From Acetobacter tropicalis (GTDB lineage: Bacteria > Pseudomonadota > Alphaproteobacteria > Acetobacterales > Acetobacteraceae): a stretch of DNA of 64,000 nucleotides. The notes under the pieces were generated by a model. That model was not told where the DNA came from. It ran no database searches and was given only the letters and a program-made list of their open reading frames with translations. Positions 10,508 through 18,867 of this stretch are shown here, piece by piece (within the stretch, counting starts at the first letter, position 1; every line of letters begins with the position of its first letter). The translations under genes were made by a program, and so were the position numbers. The stretch lies in NCBI RefSeq assembly GCF_001580915.1, contig NZ_LHZQ01000220.1:61383-125382 (forward strand), given 5' to 3'.

Positions 10508-11815
10508 CTAAAAGTCCACGCTTGAATGCAGACCAAAGATCGCTTCATCTTTCACGCGGCGGCCATTATCCCCCACCACGCCGCCGCTGGGGGAGAGGAT
10601 GCCCTGAATATCGGGCTGAACCAGCAACCAAGGGTATGCCTGCCATTGGTATGTCAGTTCCAGATGATATTCGTTCCCCTGTGCAATTTCATGAGACCGA
10701 CGTTCTGAGCGCGCCAGAATTTTACTGGGGGCACCCACACCAAAGCCTAGACCGAGAGAATCATCGGCGCGCTGAAAAGGGGCATTAAGAACAAGCCCTG
10801 CATCTACGGAATACACAATCTGGTTGCGATCAGCCTCCGCCGTGCCGGTGCCTCGCGCAAAGGCGGAGAGAGTTTCACGCCCTGGCAGCTTTGCTATCAC
10901 CTGATCCGCCACGGCATAGAGGGCCCAGTTCCCCTTGTGCCGCATTTCAAGAGTCGCCTGATCCGGAAAACGGCCGGTATCGCCATATCCCCCCAGCTTG
11001 AAAGTGCCCGCATAAACCGGAGCCTGCGTGCGGTACTGGGCCTCCAGAAACATCAGCGCCCCCGTCCCGAAATGAAAGCGTGTGCCCCCCGGGTCCTGAT
11101 TCTGGTTCCATGGATCATTTTCGTTAATGAACCCAGCGCCAATAGGGTTGTCATCCCCTACGGACGCCAACACCGTCCAATGGTCATCCGGATGGTATTT
11201 CACCCTTACAGCGGGCGTGGCCAAAGGGGATGAAGGCCCTTGATCATAAAGGTTATTATCAGGCAGCATCGGCCAGGAAAAAGACGCGTTCAGGAACGTC
11301 TGGGCCGTATCGCTCCCCATAAAATCCCGGCTTAAATCCAGCTTACCAATGCGCACATCCACCCGATCATGATCGAACGTCTGATCATAGGCGAGTTCAT
11401 ACAGGCGCAGGTTATCGTCCGCCTCAATGCCGGAAACCTGATTGAACACGTAAAGCGGCTGGTTGCTGAACGGTCTGCCACGAATATCAACGCCGCTGAT
11501 ATTGAATGTACCCAACTTCAGCCCAGTCATACGGCGCAGATCAAGCAACAGCGTTGCCGTAGTCATGCCAATGTAATTATTGGACGGCTGGCTGCCACCA
11601 ACGGGCACGCCCCAAAATTCGTTCTGGTCATTTACTTGAAAATCAATGCCATAGGATTGCACAGTTTCCCGCAATCCGCCCCACTGGCCTGTCAGCTTGT
11701 CCGCAAAAGCATTCCCCTCAGCGCGTACGGGCTCAGCCAGATATCCCTCTGCAACAGCAAGGACTGCAACCCCCAGAAAGCAGAGCCGCCGAAAAAGGAT
11801 GCGGTCACAGGAAAT
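10508..11815 (-). CDS. OprB-family carbohydrate porin, start codon unusual
   Basis: An outer-membrane porin of the OprB type. The hallmark DKLTGQWGGLR precedes a long beta-rich region with GKLDLSRDF, and the chain ends in SSVDF with the terminal phenylalanine used for barrel insertion. The first ordinary start codon (TTG, 11674) falls inside the hallmark and would delete the signal peptide. Reading upstream in frame gives a convincing secretion signal (RRLCFLGVAVLAVAEGYLA, then cleavage near VRAEG) but no ATG, GTG or TTG before a stop at 11828-11830. An ATT at 11813-11815 with GGAG seven bases upstream is the best candidate; otherwise the 5' end has suffered an indel. The substrate is probably a sugar, by family. 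Confidence 0.8.
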   Translation of the reverse strand: MSCDRILFRRLCFLGVAVLAVAEGYLAEPVRAEGNAFADKLTGQWGGLRETVQSYGIDFQVNDQNEFWGVPVGGSQPSNNYIGMTTATLLLDLRRMTGLKLGTFNISGVDIRGRPFSNQPLYVFNQVSGIEADDNLRLYELAYDQTFDHDRVDVRIGKLDLSRDFMGSDTAQTFLNASFSWPMLPDNNLYDQGPSSPLATPAVRVKYHPDDHWTVLASVGDDNPIGAGFINENDPWNQNQDPGGTRFHFGTGALMFLEAQYRTQAPVYAGTFKLGGYGDTGRFPDQATLEMRHKGNWALYAVADQVIAKLPGRETLSAFARGTGTAEADRNQIVYSVDAGLVLNAPFQRADDSLGLGFGVGAPSKILARSERRSHEIAQGNEYHLELTYQWQAYPWLLVQPDIQGILSPSGGVVGDNGRRVKDEAIFGLHSSVDF

Positions 11816-12066
11816 GAAGTTTCTCCATCAAATATCCATCAGAGCACACAGGAAGCTAAAGCGTCTCTCAGCAGCGGCTCAGAACGTCACACCACCCCCA
11901 TATGCTCTGCGCACCTATCCCGAAATAGACCGGATGAAAACTGACGGAACCCGGACCCAGCCCCTCAGACCATAGGGACGCAGCCAGCCCCTACCCGAGA
12001 CCGCCAGCGTTTTTCAGAATATGGAGGAAGTGAAACAAAGGGGAATAACACCTTGACCAGAAAAGA

Positions 12067-12081
12067 GAACTTATATAGAAC
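12067..12081. promoter_or_regulatory. LexA-binding SOS box
   Basis: GAAC-TTATATA-GAAC matches exactly the alphaproteobacterial SOS operator GTTC-N7-GTTC read on the other strand. It ends 47 bases before the lexA start, so LexA should repress its own gene here. I did not find the same element upstream of recG (start not in the window) or uvrC. Confidence 0.88.
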
Positions 12082-12128
12082 AAATCCTTTAAGTAAGGCC
12101 GTTTGATTTTGTTTTGAGGTGACCCAAG

Positions 12129-12800
12129 ATGCTGACACGTAAACAGCACAAGCTTCTGCTTTTTATTGATGCACACCTCAAGCAGACCGGCTTTTCTCCT
12201 TCCTTTGATGAAATGAAGGAAGCCATGGGCCTCCGGTCCAAATCAGGCATTCACCGGCTTATTTCTGGGTTGGAAGAACGCGGCTTTCTCCGCCGCCATC
12301 ATCATCGCGCACGGGCTTTGGAAGTCATTCAGCTTCCTGAAATGGCACCTGCGCCTGCGGCCACCCCTACCCCCACAAATGTGGTCCATGCCGATTTCTC
12401 ACGCCCGACAGCACAAACCCTCAAGGTCCCCCTTTACGGACGCATTGCTGCTGGCCTGCCAATTGAAGCTATGGCGGAAACAGACTCTTTTCTCGATGTA
12501 CCACTCACTCTGGTAGGCACCGGGGAATATTATGCGCTGGAAGTAACGGGGGATTCCATGATTGACGCAGGAATCATGGATGGGGACTTCGTTATCATTC
12601 GTCGTACAGAGAGTGTCGAAAACGGCCAGATTGTCGTGGCTCTCATTGATGATAATGACGTCACACTCAAACGCCTGCGCCGCAAAGGCAATGCCATTGC
12701 TTTGGAGCCTGCCAACCCGAATTATGAAACGCGCATTGTCCCTGCAGAACGCCTGAAAATTCAGGGCAAACTGGCTGGCTTGATCCGCCGATACCACTAA
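12129..12800 (+). CDS. lexA: LexA repressor
   Basis: LexA represses the SOS regulon and cleaves itself when RecA filaments form. The 223 residues start [20 protein letters not shown] and carry a winged helix-turn-helix ([20 protein letters not shown]). The Ala-Gly cleavage site is in GRIAAGLP, the catalytic serine in GDSMIDAGI and the catalytic lysine in [11 protein letters not shown] matching SOS box precedes it. In many relatives lexA follows moeA directly; here a reverse-strand porin lies between them. Confidence 0.97.
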   Translation: MLTRKQHKLLLFIDAHLKQTGFSPSFDEMKEAMGLRSKSGIHRLISGLEERGFLRRHHHRARALEVIQLPEMAPAPAATPTPTNVVHADFSRPTAQTLKVPLYGRIAAGLPIEAMAETDSFLDVPLTLVGTGEYYALEVTGDSMIDAGIMDGDFVIIRRTESVENGQIVVALIDDNDVTLKRLRRKGNAIALEPANPNYETRIVPAERLKIQGKLAGLIRRYH

Positions 12801-13015
12801 TGCCTTGAAGCGACACCCCTCAAATATAAAAGAAGGCCTCTTCTTCTAAAGAGAAGAACCATCAGATCGGAGAGGCTTTTAAGCTCAGCCTGCCCGCCCA
12901 ACCTCGCAGTGTTGGATTTTTAAGTTGGATTAAATTTTCATAATCATAAGATTATACGATCTTTTTAAGAGTTTGTCTGAGCTCTGATATTTTCATTTTA
13001 GCCGGACTTATTTTA

Positions 13016-14425
13016 TCAGGCTCCGCCTCTCACATCCGCCCACGATGGTAACGTCTGGGCTATGCCCTCCACACTTTGCGCCGACACGTCTGCTTGAAAC
13101 GGAATTTCCGCCAGAATACGAACCTTCCCCTTTTCGGTTATGGTCTCCCGGTTCGCCGGATTAAGGGGGCCGTTCAGCACCACGCCCGCCACGGCAATCC
13201 CCCGCTGACGGAGCGCTTCAAGACTCAAAAGGGTATGGTTCAGTGTGCCCAGCCCACTCCGTGCCACCAGCACAACAGGCAACCCCCATTGGGCGGCGAG
13301 ATCACACATCATCAGTGTTTCCGTTGCAGGAACCATCAGGCCGCCCGCCCCTTCAACCACCATTGGCCGTTCAGGTTCCTGCATGCGGAGCGCCAGACTG
13401 GCAGGATCAATGGTCACACCCTCTGCTCGCGCCGCCGCTTCAGGCGATAAGGGGGCCTGAAAAGCTCCAGCAGGCGGCAGGCAGTCCTCAGGGGCACAAT
13501 GCGTCAAAGACAGAATGGTTGGCGTATCACCAGCCTCTTCCGCCAATCCGCTCTGTAGCGGTTTCCAGTAGAGAGCCTCCCATGCCTTGACCAGACAGGC
13601 GGAAACAAAGGTTTTACCCACGCCGGTATCCGTGCCGGTGATAAACACACCCGCCCGCGGTGGCTTTTGAAAACACCCATAAGCCAGACGCCACGTCACC
13701 GCACTCCCCTGCGCATCAAAACGCGCCAGACTGCGCCGTAAAGCCGACAGTTGCATGGGACGGTACCCCGCACGAGGGACTGACGCCCCGGTCTCTTTCA
13801 AATGGCGCAGAAAAGCCCGTCCATTACTGAAAGTCTGCACACAGGCTTCAGTCTCCCATCCACCATTGAACAAGGAGGGATACCATTGCCCTATGCTCGC
13901 AGTTGAAGGGTAATCAGGCGTACCACTTTCCTCATGTTCCACAGCGCAGGCCATGCGCCACTCCTGAAAAGTACCATCCATCAAAGTGGAGAGAGCAAGA
14001 ATTCCGCCCGGAGACAGCAAGCGCCCCAGCCTAGCAATGGCCTGCTGCGGGTGCTCCAGCCACTGAAACACCAGATTGCCGCAAACAATATCAAACGGCC
14101 CGCTTACGTCAGGCTCTCCGGCATCCATGATACGGTAACAAAGCCCTTCACCTACCCGCTGCTGCGCGCGTTCCAGCATGTGAGGCGCAATATCCGTGGC
14201 AACAATGTCCGCCTGAGGCCATGCATTGCGCAACTTTTCGGTCAGAAATCCGGTGCCACATCCTAATTCAAGAATACGCAGGGGCACTCTCCCCTCCATC
14301 CGCTCCTGAAGTTTTTCAAACAGGCGCCGGGCCGCCACCCGTTGCATGGTGGCCGCTCCCTCATATCCCACGGCCCTGTCAAAACGATCCCGAACCAAAG
14401 CACGCCGATCTGTATTCTGCCCCAT
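13016..14425 (-). CDS. Fused BioC methyltransferase - BioD dethiobiotin synthase
   Basis: One frame of 469 residues encodes two biotin enzymes. Residues 1-~255 are BioC-like: RDRFDRAVGYEGAATMQR at the N-terminus and the SAM motif ILELGCGTGFLT near 52; it would methylate malonyl-ACP to start pimelate synthesis. Residues ~260-469 are BioD: Walker A GTDTGVGKT near 263, YWKPLQSG, VVEGAGGLMVP and GVVLNG; it closes the ureido ring of dethiobiotin. The joint (about YGCFQKPPRAGVFITGTD) has no stop or internal start with a good ribosome site. It directly follows the BioH-like gene. Both catalytic sites look complete, so a working bifunctional enzyme is likely. Confidence 0.9.
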   Translation of the reverse strand: MGQNTDRRALVRDRFDRAVGYEGAATMQRVAARRLFEKLQERMEGRVPLRILELGCGTGFLTEKLRNAWPQADIVATDIAPHMLERAQQRVGEGLCYRIMDAGEPDVSGPFDIVCGNLVFQWLEHPQQAIARLGRLLSPGGILALSTLMDGTFQEWRMACAVEHEESGTPDYPSTASIGQWYPSLFNGGWETEACVQTFSNGRAFLRHLKETGASVPRAGYRPMQLSALRRSLARFDAQGSAVTWRLAYGCFQKPPRAGVFITGTDTGVGKTFVSACLVKAWEALYWKPLQSGLAEEAGDTPTILSLTHCAPEDCLPPAGAFQAPLSPEAAARAEGVTIDPASLALRMQEPERPMVVEGAGGLMVPATETLMMCDLAAQWGLPVVLVARSGLGTLNHTLLSLEALRQRGIAVAGVVLNGPLNPANRETITEKGKVRILAEIPFQADVSAQSVEGIAQTLPSWADVRGGA

Positions 14426-14426
14426 T

Positions 14427-15116
14427 CTAACCAGCGTCCTTCATAAGCTTCTGGATGTGTGCTGCACAAAATTCAGGATGGGTCAGCGGTAGCATATGCC
14501 CCCCCTTCTCCTGCCATTCGATTTTTATATCCTGAGGAAAAGCGGCCTGCGTCATACTTGCGGATACAATAGGATCTTCTCCGCCCGCCAAGGCCACCAT
14601 GCAGGAGGCGTCATGCGCGACAACACGCTCGATCTGCGCACGGACATCCCCCTTCGCCAGCAAGGATAATCCAGCCTGCAACGCTGAAACATGACATGAG
14701 GAAGACTCTACAGCCGCCATCCCGCAACGGGCCCGAAAGCTGTTCACAACAGTCCCTGCGTCCCGCGCCAGACCTGCCTGCATACGGGCGAGCACACGTG
14801 GCCCTACACCTTGAAGAAAATCCGCACCAGAGGCAAACCGGCCAAATGCATTGATCCCCACAAAGCGACTTCCTGGCGGCCAGTCCCGTTGAGAGAGCAG
14901 CCACATCAACCCCATTGAATGCCCCACGCCCAGAACAGGCCTGTCCGCTTCCAGCGCAGTCAGAATCTGCCCATCATCCTGTTCTCCGGCAGCCCCGGCA
15001 AAATACCCCAGATCAATCAGATGAGCGTGTGGCAGATTCAAGTGCGCCAATATGGGCAGCCAGATTTCCGGACCACAGGCCCACCCATGCACAAAAACCG
15101 GCTGCAACGCTGTCAT
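14427..15116 (-). CDS. BioH-like alpha/beta hydrolase (pimeloyl-ACP methyl ester esterase candidate)
   Basis: About 229 residues with an alpha/beta hydrolase plan: FVHGWACGPEIW (oxyanion hole HGW), nucleophile elbow GVGHSMGL, acid in AGGEDPIVS and histidine in GGHMLPLTHPE. Placed between bioF and bioCD with a four-base ATGA overlap with bioF, so it most likely releases pimeloyl-ACP from its methyl ester, as BioH or BioG does. Sequence alone does not say which subfamily it belongs to. The ATG at 15116 is chosen because of that overlap. Confidence 0.8.
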   Translation of the reverse strand: MTALQPVFVHGWACGPEIWLPILAHLNLPHAHLIDLGYFAGAAGEQDDGQILTALEADRPVLGVGHSMGLMWLLSQRDWPPGSRFVGINAFGRFASGADFLQGVGPRVLARMQAGLARDAGTVVNSFRARCGMAAVESSSCHVSALQAGLSLLAKGDVRAQIERVVAHDASCMVALAGGEDPIVSASMTQAAFPQDIKIEWQEKGGHMLPLTHPEFCAAHIQKLMKDAG

Positions 15117-16300
15117 GGATTTTTCTGCACCCCAGATAGAATCGCCTCCGCCAGCGCGTCCGCCTGTTCCAGTGTATGATGCGCATGCAGCACCACGCGC
15201 AGACGGCACGCGCCCGGCGGCACAGTTGGCGGACGGATGGCCACAGCCAGAAAACCCGCAGCCTCCACATAACGGGAAAGTGCGAGCGCGGTCTCTTCCT
15301 CTCCCACTACCACCGGCACAATCTGAGTGGAGGATGGCCCCGTATCCAGCCCGGCTTCCTGCATATGCTGCCGGAAATGCTCCGCTAGTCCCGCTACCCG
15401 GTTGCGGGCAACCACCATCTCCGGTTGAGGCAGCAATTCAAGTGCAGCCTCCACTGCACCCAGCACCATGGGCGATGGCGCTGTGGAGTAAATATAGCCA
15501 GACCCACTATTTTCCAGCCATCGGCACACAGCCGAAGAGGACGCGACAAACGCGCCCATTCCGCCCAGCGCCTTGCTGAACGTACCCATAATCAGATCAG
15601 CCTGACCGTCCGCCAGACCTTTCCCGCCTTCCCCCAGAATGCCAGTTGCGTGCGCCTCATCCACACAAAGAAACGCATCATTCTGGCGGCAGACTGCACC
15701 CAGAGCAGCGATATCCGCCCGATCTCCATCCATGCTAAACACGCTTTCTGTCAGCACAATCTTCAGACCGGGGCCTTCCACCTTGTGGAGCAGAGCTTCC
15801 AGATGACTGACATCATTGTGCCTGAACCGAACAGGCCGCACACCCGCCGCCGCACACCCATGATAGAGGCTGGCATGAATCAGCTTGTCCACCAGCACTG
15901 TGGGCGGCGAGCCTGTAACCGCCACAGAAAGACGCGCCAGCGCCGGAACCAGCGTAGCGTTGGCCTGCCACCCGGAAGAAAGAATACAGGCGGCCTCCAT
16001 CCCCTTGAGGCTGGCCAGCCGATTTTCCAGGGCCTCCGTTCCAGAGCACGCTCCCGTCACCAGACGGGACGCGCCAGACCCCGTGCCAAAGCGCTGCCCC
16101 CACTGGGTTGCGCGCTCCTGAAGCAACGGATGCGTGCGCAAGCCGAGATAATCATTTGAGGAGAAATCAACCAGAACAGCACCGTCCGCCCGTTCCAGAA
16201 GGCCATGGCCTGCCGGATTCAGTGCACGTGGCGTGCGAAGACGCCCCTGCTCAGCCAATTTCTCCAGCCCCTGCTGGAAAAGATGATCAAACCGCGTCAT
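15113..16300 (-). CDS. bioF: 8-amino-7-oxononanoate synthase BioF
   Basis: BioF condenses pimeloyl-ACP with alanine, using PLP. The 395 residues include FSSNDYLGL near the N-terminus, GSGASRLVTG, VDEAHATGILG (the aspartate pairing with PLP nitrogen) and MGTFSKALGGMGAF with the Schiff-base lysine. It is the first gene of the minus-strand bio operon. The ATG at 16300 leaves only 60 bases to the divergent bioA start. Confidence 0.95.
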   Translation of the reverse strand: MTRFDHLFQQGLEKLAEQGRLRTPRALNPAGHGLLERADGAVLVDFSSNDYLGLRTHPLLQERATQWGQRFGTGSGASRLVTGACSGTEALENRLASLKGMEAACILSSGWQANATLVPALARLSVAVTGSPPTVLVDKLIHASLYHGCAAAGVRPVRFRHNDVSHLEALLHKVEGPGLKIVLTESVFSMDGDRADIAALGAVCRQNDAFLCVDEAHATGILGEGGKGLADGQADLIMGTFSKALGGMGAFVASSSAVCRWLENSGSGYIYSTAPSPMVLGAVEAALELLPQPEMVVARNRVAGLAEHFRQHMQEAGLDTGPSSTQIVPVVVGEEETALALSRYVEAAGFLAVAIRPPTVPPGACRLRVVLHAHHTLEQADALAEAILSGVQKNP

Positions 16301-16360
16301 GAGAAGACTGGTGCCGGAGGCCGGGCCGCCGGTCAATCACCCAGCAGGAGAAGAACCAGA
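16301..16360. promoter_or_regulatory. Divergent bioF/bioA promoter region
   Basis: Only 60 bases separate the two start codons, so promoters must overlap each other or the coding starts. The stretch is very GC-rich. I saw no palindrome like the BioR site (TTAT-core) nor a BirA-type operator, so how biotin controls this locus is not evident. Confidence 0.45.
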
Positions 16361-17656
16361 ATGTCTGCGTCCGCCAGCCGTCCCAGCCCGTCCACACAGC
16401 AGATGCCACAGTGGTACGAGGACGGCCTGCCCCACATCTGGCTCCCTTATTCCCAAATGAAGACAGCCTCAGCTCCGCTGGCTGCTGTCCGCACCCATGA
16501 CACACGCATAGAACTTGCAGATGGCCGAGAACTGGTGGATGGCGTGGCAGCATGGTGGACGGCCTGCCACGGTTATAATCACCCCCATATTCGCGCTGCG
16601 GTTAGCGCTCAGCTTGCTGCCATGCCGCACATCATGTTCGGCGGCACGGTGCATGAACCCGCTCTCAGGCTTGCAGCGCGCCTCTGCGCCATGCTGCCGG
16701 GAGATCTGGAACGGGTTTTCTTTACCGATTCCGGGTCAGTCTCTGTTGAAGTCGCCATGAAAATGGCCATTCAGTATCGGCTGAACAAAGGCGAGACAGG
16801 CCGCACCAAACTGCTGGCCTTCAAGGGTGGCTACCATGGAGACACCTTGGCGACCATGGCGGTCTGTGACCCTGAAGAAGGCATGCACCACCTCTATGGC
16901 TCCGCGCTGGCCGAGCATATTATCGCTCCTCTGCCACAGGATGAGGCCAGCACCGCTGAATTTCTGCGCCTGCTGAAAGACCATGCTCACGAGCTAACAG
17001 CCATCATGACCGAACCCCTGGTGCAGGGAGCCGGAGGCATGCTGTTTCACAATCCGGAGGTATTGCGCACCCTACGCAAGGCCGCCGATGACCATGACCT
17101 CCTGCTGATTCTGGATGAAATCTTCACCGGGTTCGGCCGCACAGGCAGCATGTTCGCCTATGAGCAGGCCGGAATCGTGCCGGATATTGTCACCCTCTCC
17201 AAAGCGCTGACGGGTGGCACACTGGCGCTGGCCGCTACCGTGGCCCGCCGCCACGTGTTCGAGGCATTTTTGTCTGACAACCCGGAACATGCGCTGATGC
17301 ATGGCCCCACCTTCATGGCCAACCCCCTTGCCTGCGCCTGCGCCAATGCGTCTCTTGACCTGTTTGAAACCGAGCCCCGACTGGAGCAGGTTCAGGCCAT
17401 CAATGCGTTCCTGACGGACGCACTGGAACCCTGCCGCACCTTACCGGGGGTAAAGGACGTTCGTACATTGGGGGCTATTGGCGTGGTGGAACTCGAAAAA
17501 ATTGCCAATCCAGATGCGCTGCGTCAGCGCTTTATTGCGGAAGGTGTATGGATACGTCCATTCCGTTCCATCATTTATCTCACCCCCGCCTTCACCATGA
17601 CACAGGCAGACCTGAAAACCCTGACGGACGCCATCTACCGCGTCCTGTCCAGCTAG
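16361..17656 (+). CDS. bioA: Adenosylmethionine-8-amino-7-oxononanoate aminotransferase BioA
   Basis: BioA transfers an amino group from S-adenosylmethionine to KAPA to give DAPA. The 431 residues show the class III aminotransferase plan with BioA-specific sequence: IWLPYSQMKTA near residue 24, AAWWTACHGYNHPHI, FTDSGSVSVEVAMKMA, FKGGYHGDT, LILDEIFTGFGRTG with the PLP aspartate, and TLSKALTGG with the Schiff-base lysine. The ATG at 16361 has AGGAG 12 bases upstream; a frame open further 5' overlaps bioF and is not needed. It lies divergent to bioF. A bioB gene is not in this window. Confidence 0.95.
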   Translation: MSASASRPSPSTQQMPQWYEDGLPHIWLPYSQMKTASAPLAAVRTHDTRIELADGRELVDGVAAWWTACHGYNHPHIRAAVSAQLAAMPHIMFGGTVHEPALRLAARLCAMLPGDLERVFFTDSGSVSVEVAMKMAIQYRLNKGETGRTKLLAFKGGYHGDTLATMAVCDPEEGMHHLYGSALAEHIIAPLPQDEASTAEFLRLLKDHAHELTAIMTEPLVQGAGGMLFHNPEVLRTLRKAADDHDLLLILDEIFTGFGRTGSMFAYEQAGIVPDIVTLSKALTGGTLALAATVARRHVFEAFLSDNPEHALMHGPTFMANPLACACANASLDLFETEPRLEQVQAINAFLTDALEPCRTLPGVKDVRTLGAIGVVELEKIANPDALRQRFIAEGVWIRPFRSIIYLTPAFTMTQADLKTLTDAIYRVLSS

Positions 17657-17667
17657 GAGAAAAACCC

Positions 17668-17928
17668 ATGCGCCTCCTGCTTCCTGAGAAGCATCCGACC
17701 ACCAGATGGAGCCATAGCGGAGCAGGACTGGGGCCTCTTGATCATACTGTGAAGGGGCGACCTGAAATCAGCAGCAGAGCTGCCGGTAAGGCTCAAGTTT
17801 TTTCGAACAGAAAAATAACTCGAATACCCGGCACGAGGGAAAAACAGGCAGAAAACCGTGCTCCAACTAACGCAAAAACGCACGCTCGAGAGCAGACTTG
17901 CAGCTTTCTCAAATCTGCCTTTTTATAA
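17668..17928 (+). CDS. Possible small ORF behind bioA (unknown)
   Basis: An open frame of 86 residues begins with ATG 12 bases after the bioA stop and has TAGGAG at good spacing. The product is basic and low in structure (rich in R, K, T and A), ends FLKSAFL and matches nothing I recognise. Codon use is weaker than in bioA. It could be a real small gene, the decayed start of a lost third bio gene, or chance. The rest of 17929-18104 shows nothing clear. Confidence 0.25.
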   Translation: MRLLLPEKHPTTRWSHSGAGLGPLDHTVKGRPEISSRAAGKAQVFSNRKITRIPGTREKQAENRAPTNAKTHAREQTCSFLKSAFL

Positions 17929-18104
17929 GACCCTAAAAACCAACAAAGACACTCAAAACACACTTGAATAGTCTGGCCTACAGGGCAAAGCTTTTTGCTT
18001 GGAAATTTTCCGCCTCTGCGGCTTCACTCCCCACTTTCTCTGCCGCAACTCGTCTCTTACGCAAAAATCTGGCCGAGCTTTACGTTCCCCTGCCTTCTTT
18101 CACG

Positions 18105-18554
18105 CTAATCCCAGAGGGCAGCAGCTTCATCATCCGTGTCACGCGCTTCGACCCACCTTTTGCGACCATCCGTAAACCGCTCACATTTCCAGAACGGTGC
18201 GCCGGTTTTCAGACGATCAATTAGAAACGAAGTGGCCTGAAGAGCCTCGGCGCGATGCCCGGACGCCGTGCCCACAAACACAATGGGTTCCCCCACGCGC
18301 ATGGTGCCCACGCGATGAACAACCGTGCAGCCCAGTAAGCTGAAACGGGTTCCGGCCTCTTCCGCCAGCGTTGTCAGCACCTTTTCAGTCATGCCGGGGT
18401 AATGTTCCAAGGTCAGGCTTTCCAGCCCGTCCCCTTGCGCGCGCACCTGCCCCATGAACACGCTCATCCCGCCAACATTTTCAGATATCTGGGAAAGGCG
18501 CTCCATCTCTCCTGCCAAATCAAACGCAGCAGTCTGAACCACAACACGTATCAT
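18105..18554 (-). CDS. moaE: Molybdopterin synthase catalytic subunit MoaE
   Basis: MoaE is the large subunit of molybdopterin synthase, which adds two sulfurs to precursor Z. The 149 residues contain GGMSVFMGQVR near residue 28, LEHYPGM, HRVGTMRVGEPIVFVGTASGHR and KTGAPFWKCE with the active-site lysines. It follows moaD by six bases on the minus strand, so the two subunits are made together. Confidence 0.94.
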   Translation of the reverse strand: MIRVVVQTAAFDLAGEMERLSQISENVGGMSVFMGQVRAQGDGLESLTLEHYPGMTEKVLTTLAEEAGTRFSLLGCTVVHRVGTMRVGEPIVFVGTASGHRAEALQATSFLIDRLKTGAPFWKCERFTDGRKRWVEARDTDDEAAALWD

Positions 18555-18560
18555 CAGAGA

Positions 18561-18821
18561 TCATCCCCCCGTCATGGGTGGAAAAAACGCCAGTTCATCA
18601 CCGGGTCTTACACTATCCTGAAAGCTGCCAAGCGCCTGATTGATCGCCACTCTAATCCGTGGGGTCTGCTCAAACAGATCATTCAATGCAGCATCCCGAG
18701 CACGGAGAGCCGAAAGGAGAGTGGCTACGCTCTCCCCCTCGGCAGAAACGGTCGCCGTTTCCTGCTCCCGGCCCAGTTGCTCGCGCAGGGAAGCAAAATA
18801 GAGAATGGTCACAGTGGCCAC
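18561..18821 (-). CDS. moaD: Molybdopterin synthase sulfur carrier subunit MoaD
   Basis: MoaD carries the thiocarboxylate sulfur to MoaE. The 86-residue version starts VATVTILYFASLREQLG and ends in FFPPMTGG with the required Gly-Gly. The GTG at 18821 is chosen because AGGAG lies eight bases upstream and the family begins with this strand; a longer open frame to 18923 runs into the lipoprotein gene upstream. Partner moaE is immediately downstream. Confidence 0.9.
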   Translation of the reverse strand: MATVTILYFASLREQLGREQETATVSAEGESVATLLSALRARDAALNDLFEQTPRIRVAINQALGSFQDSVRPGDELAFFPPMTGG

Positions 18822-18867
18822 CCTGCTTTCTCCTTTTCTGCAATCCTCCGTCACACTCCTGAACGGT

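Noticed and set aside
11641..11674. TTG at 11674 as the porin start
   Set aside because: It falls inside the conserved WGGLR motif and would remove the signal peptide and the first strand of the barrel.
12831..12880. Terminator after lexA
   Set aside because: The possible stems are short and imperfect and the T-run is weak; nothing firm enough to list.
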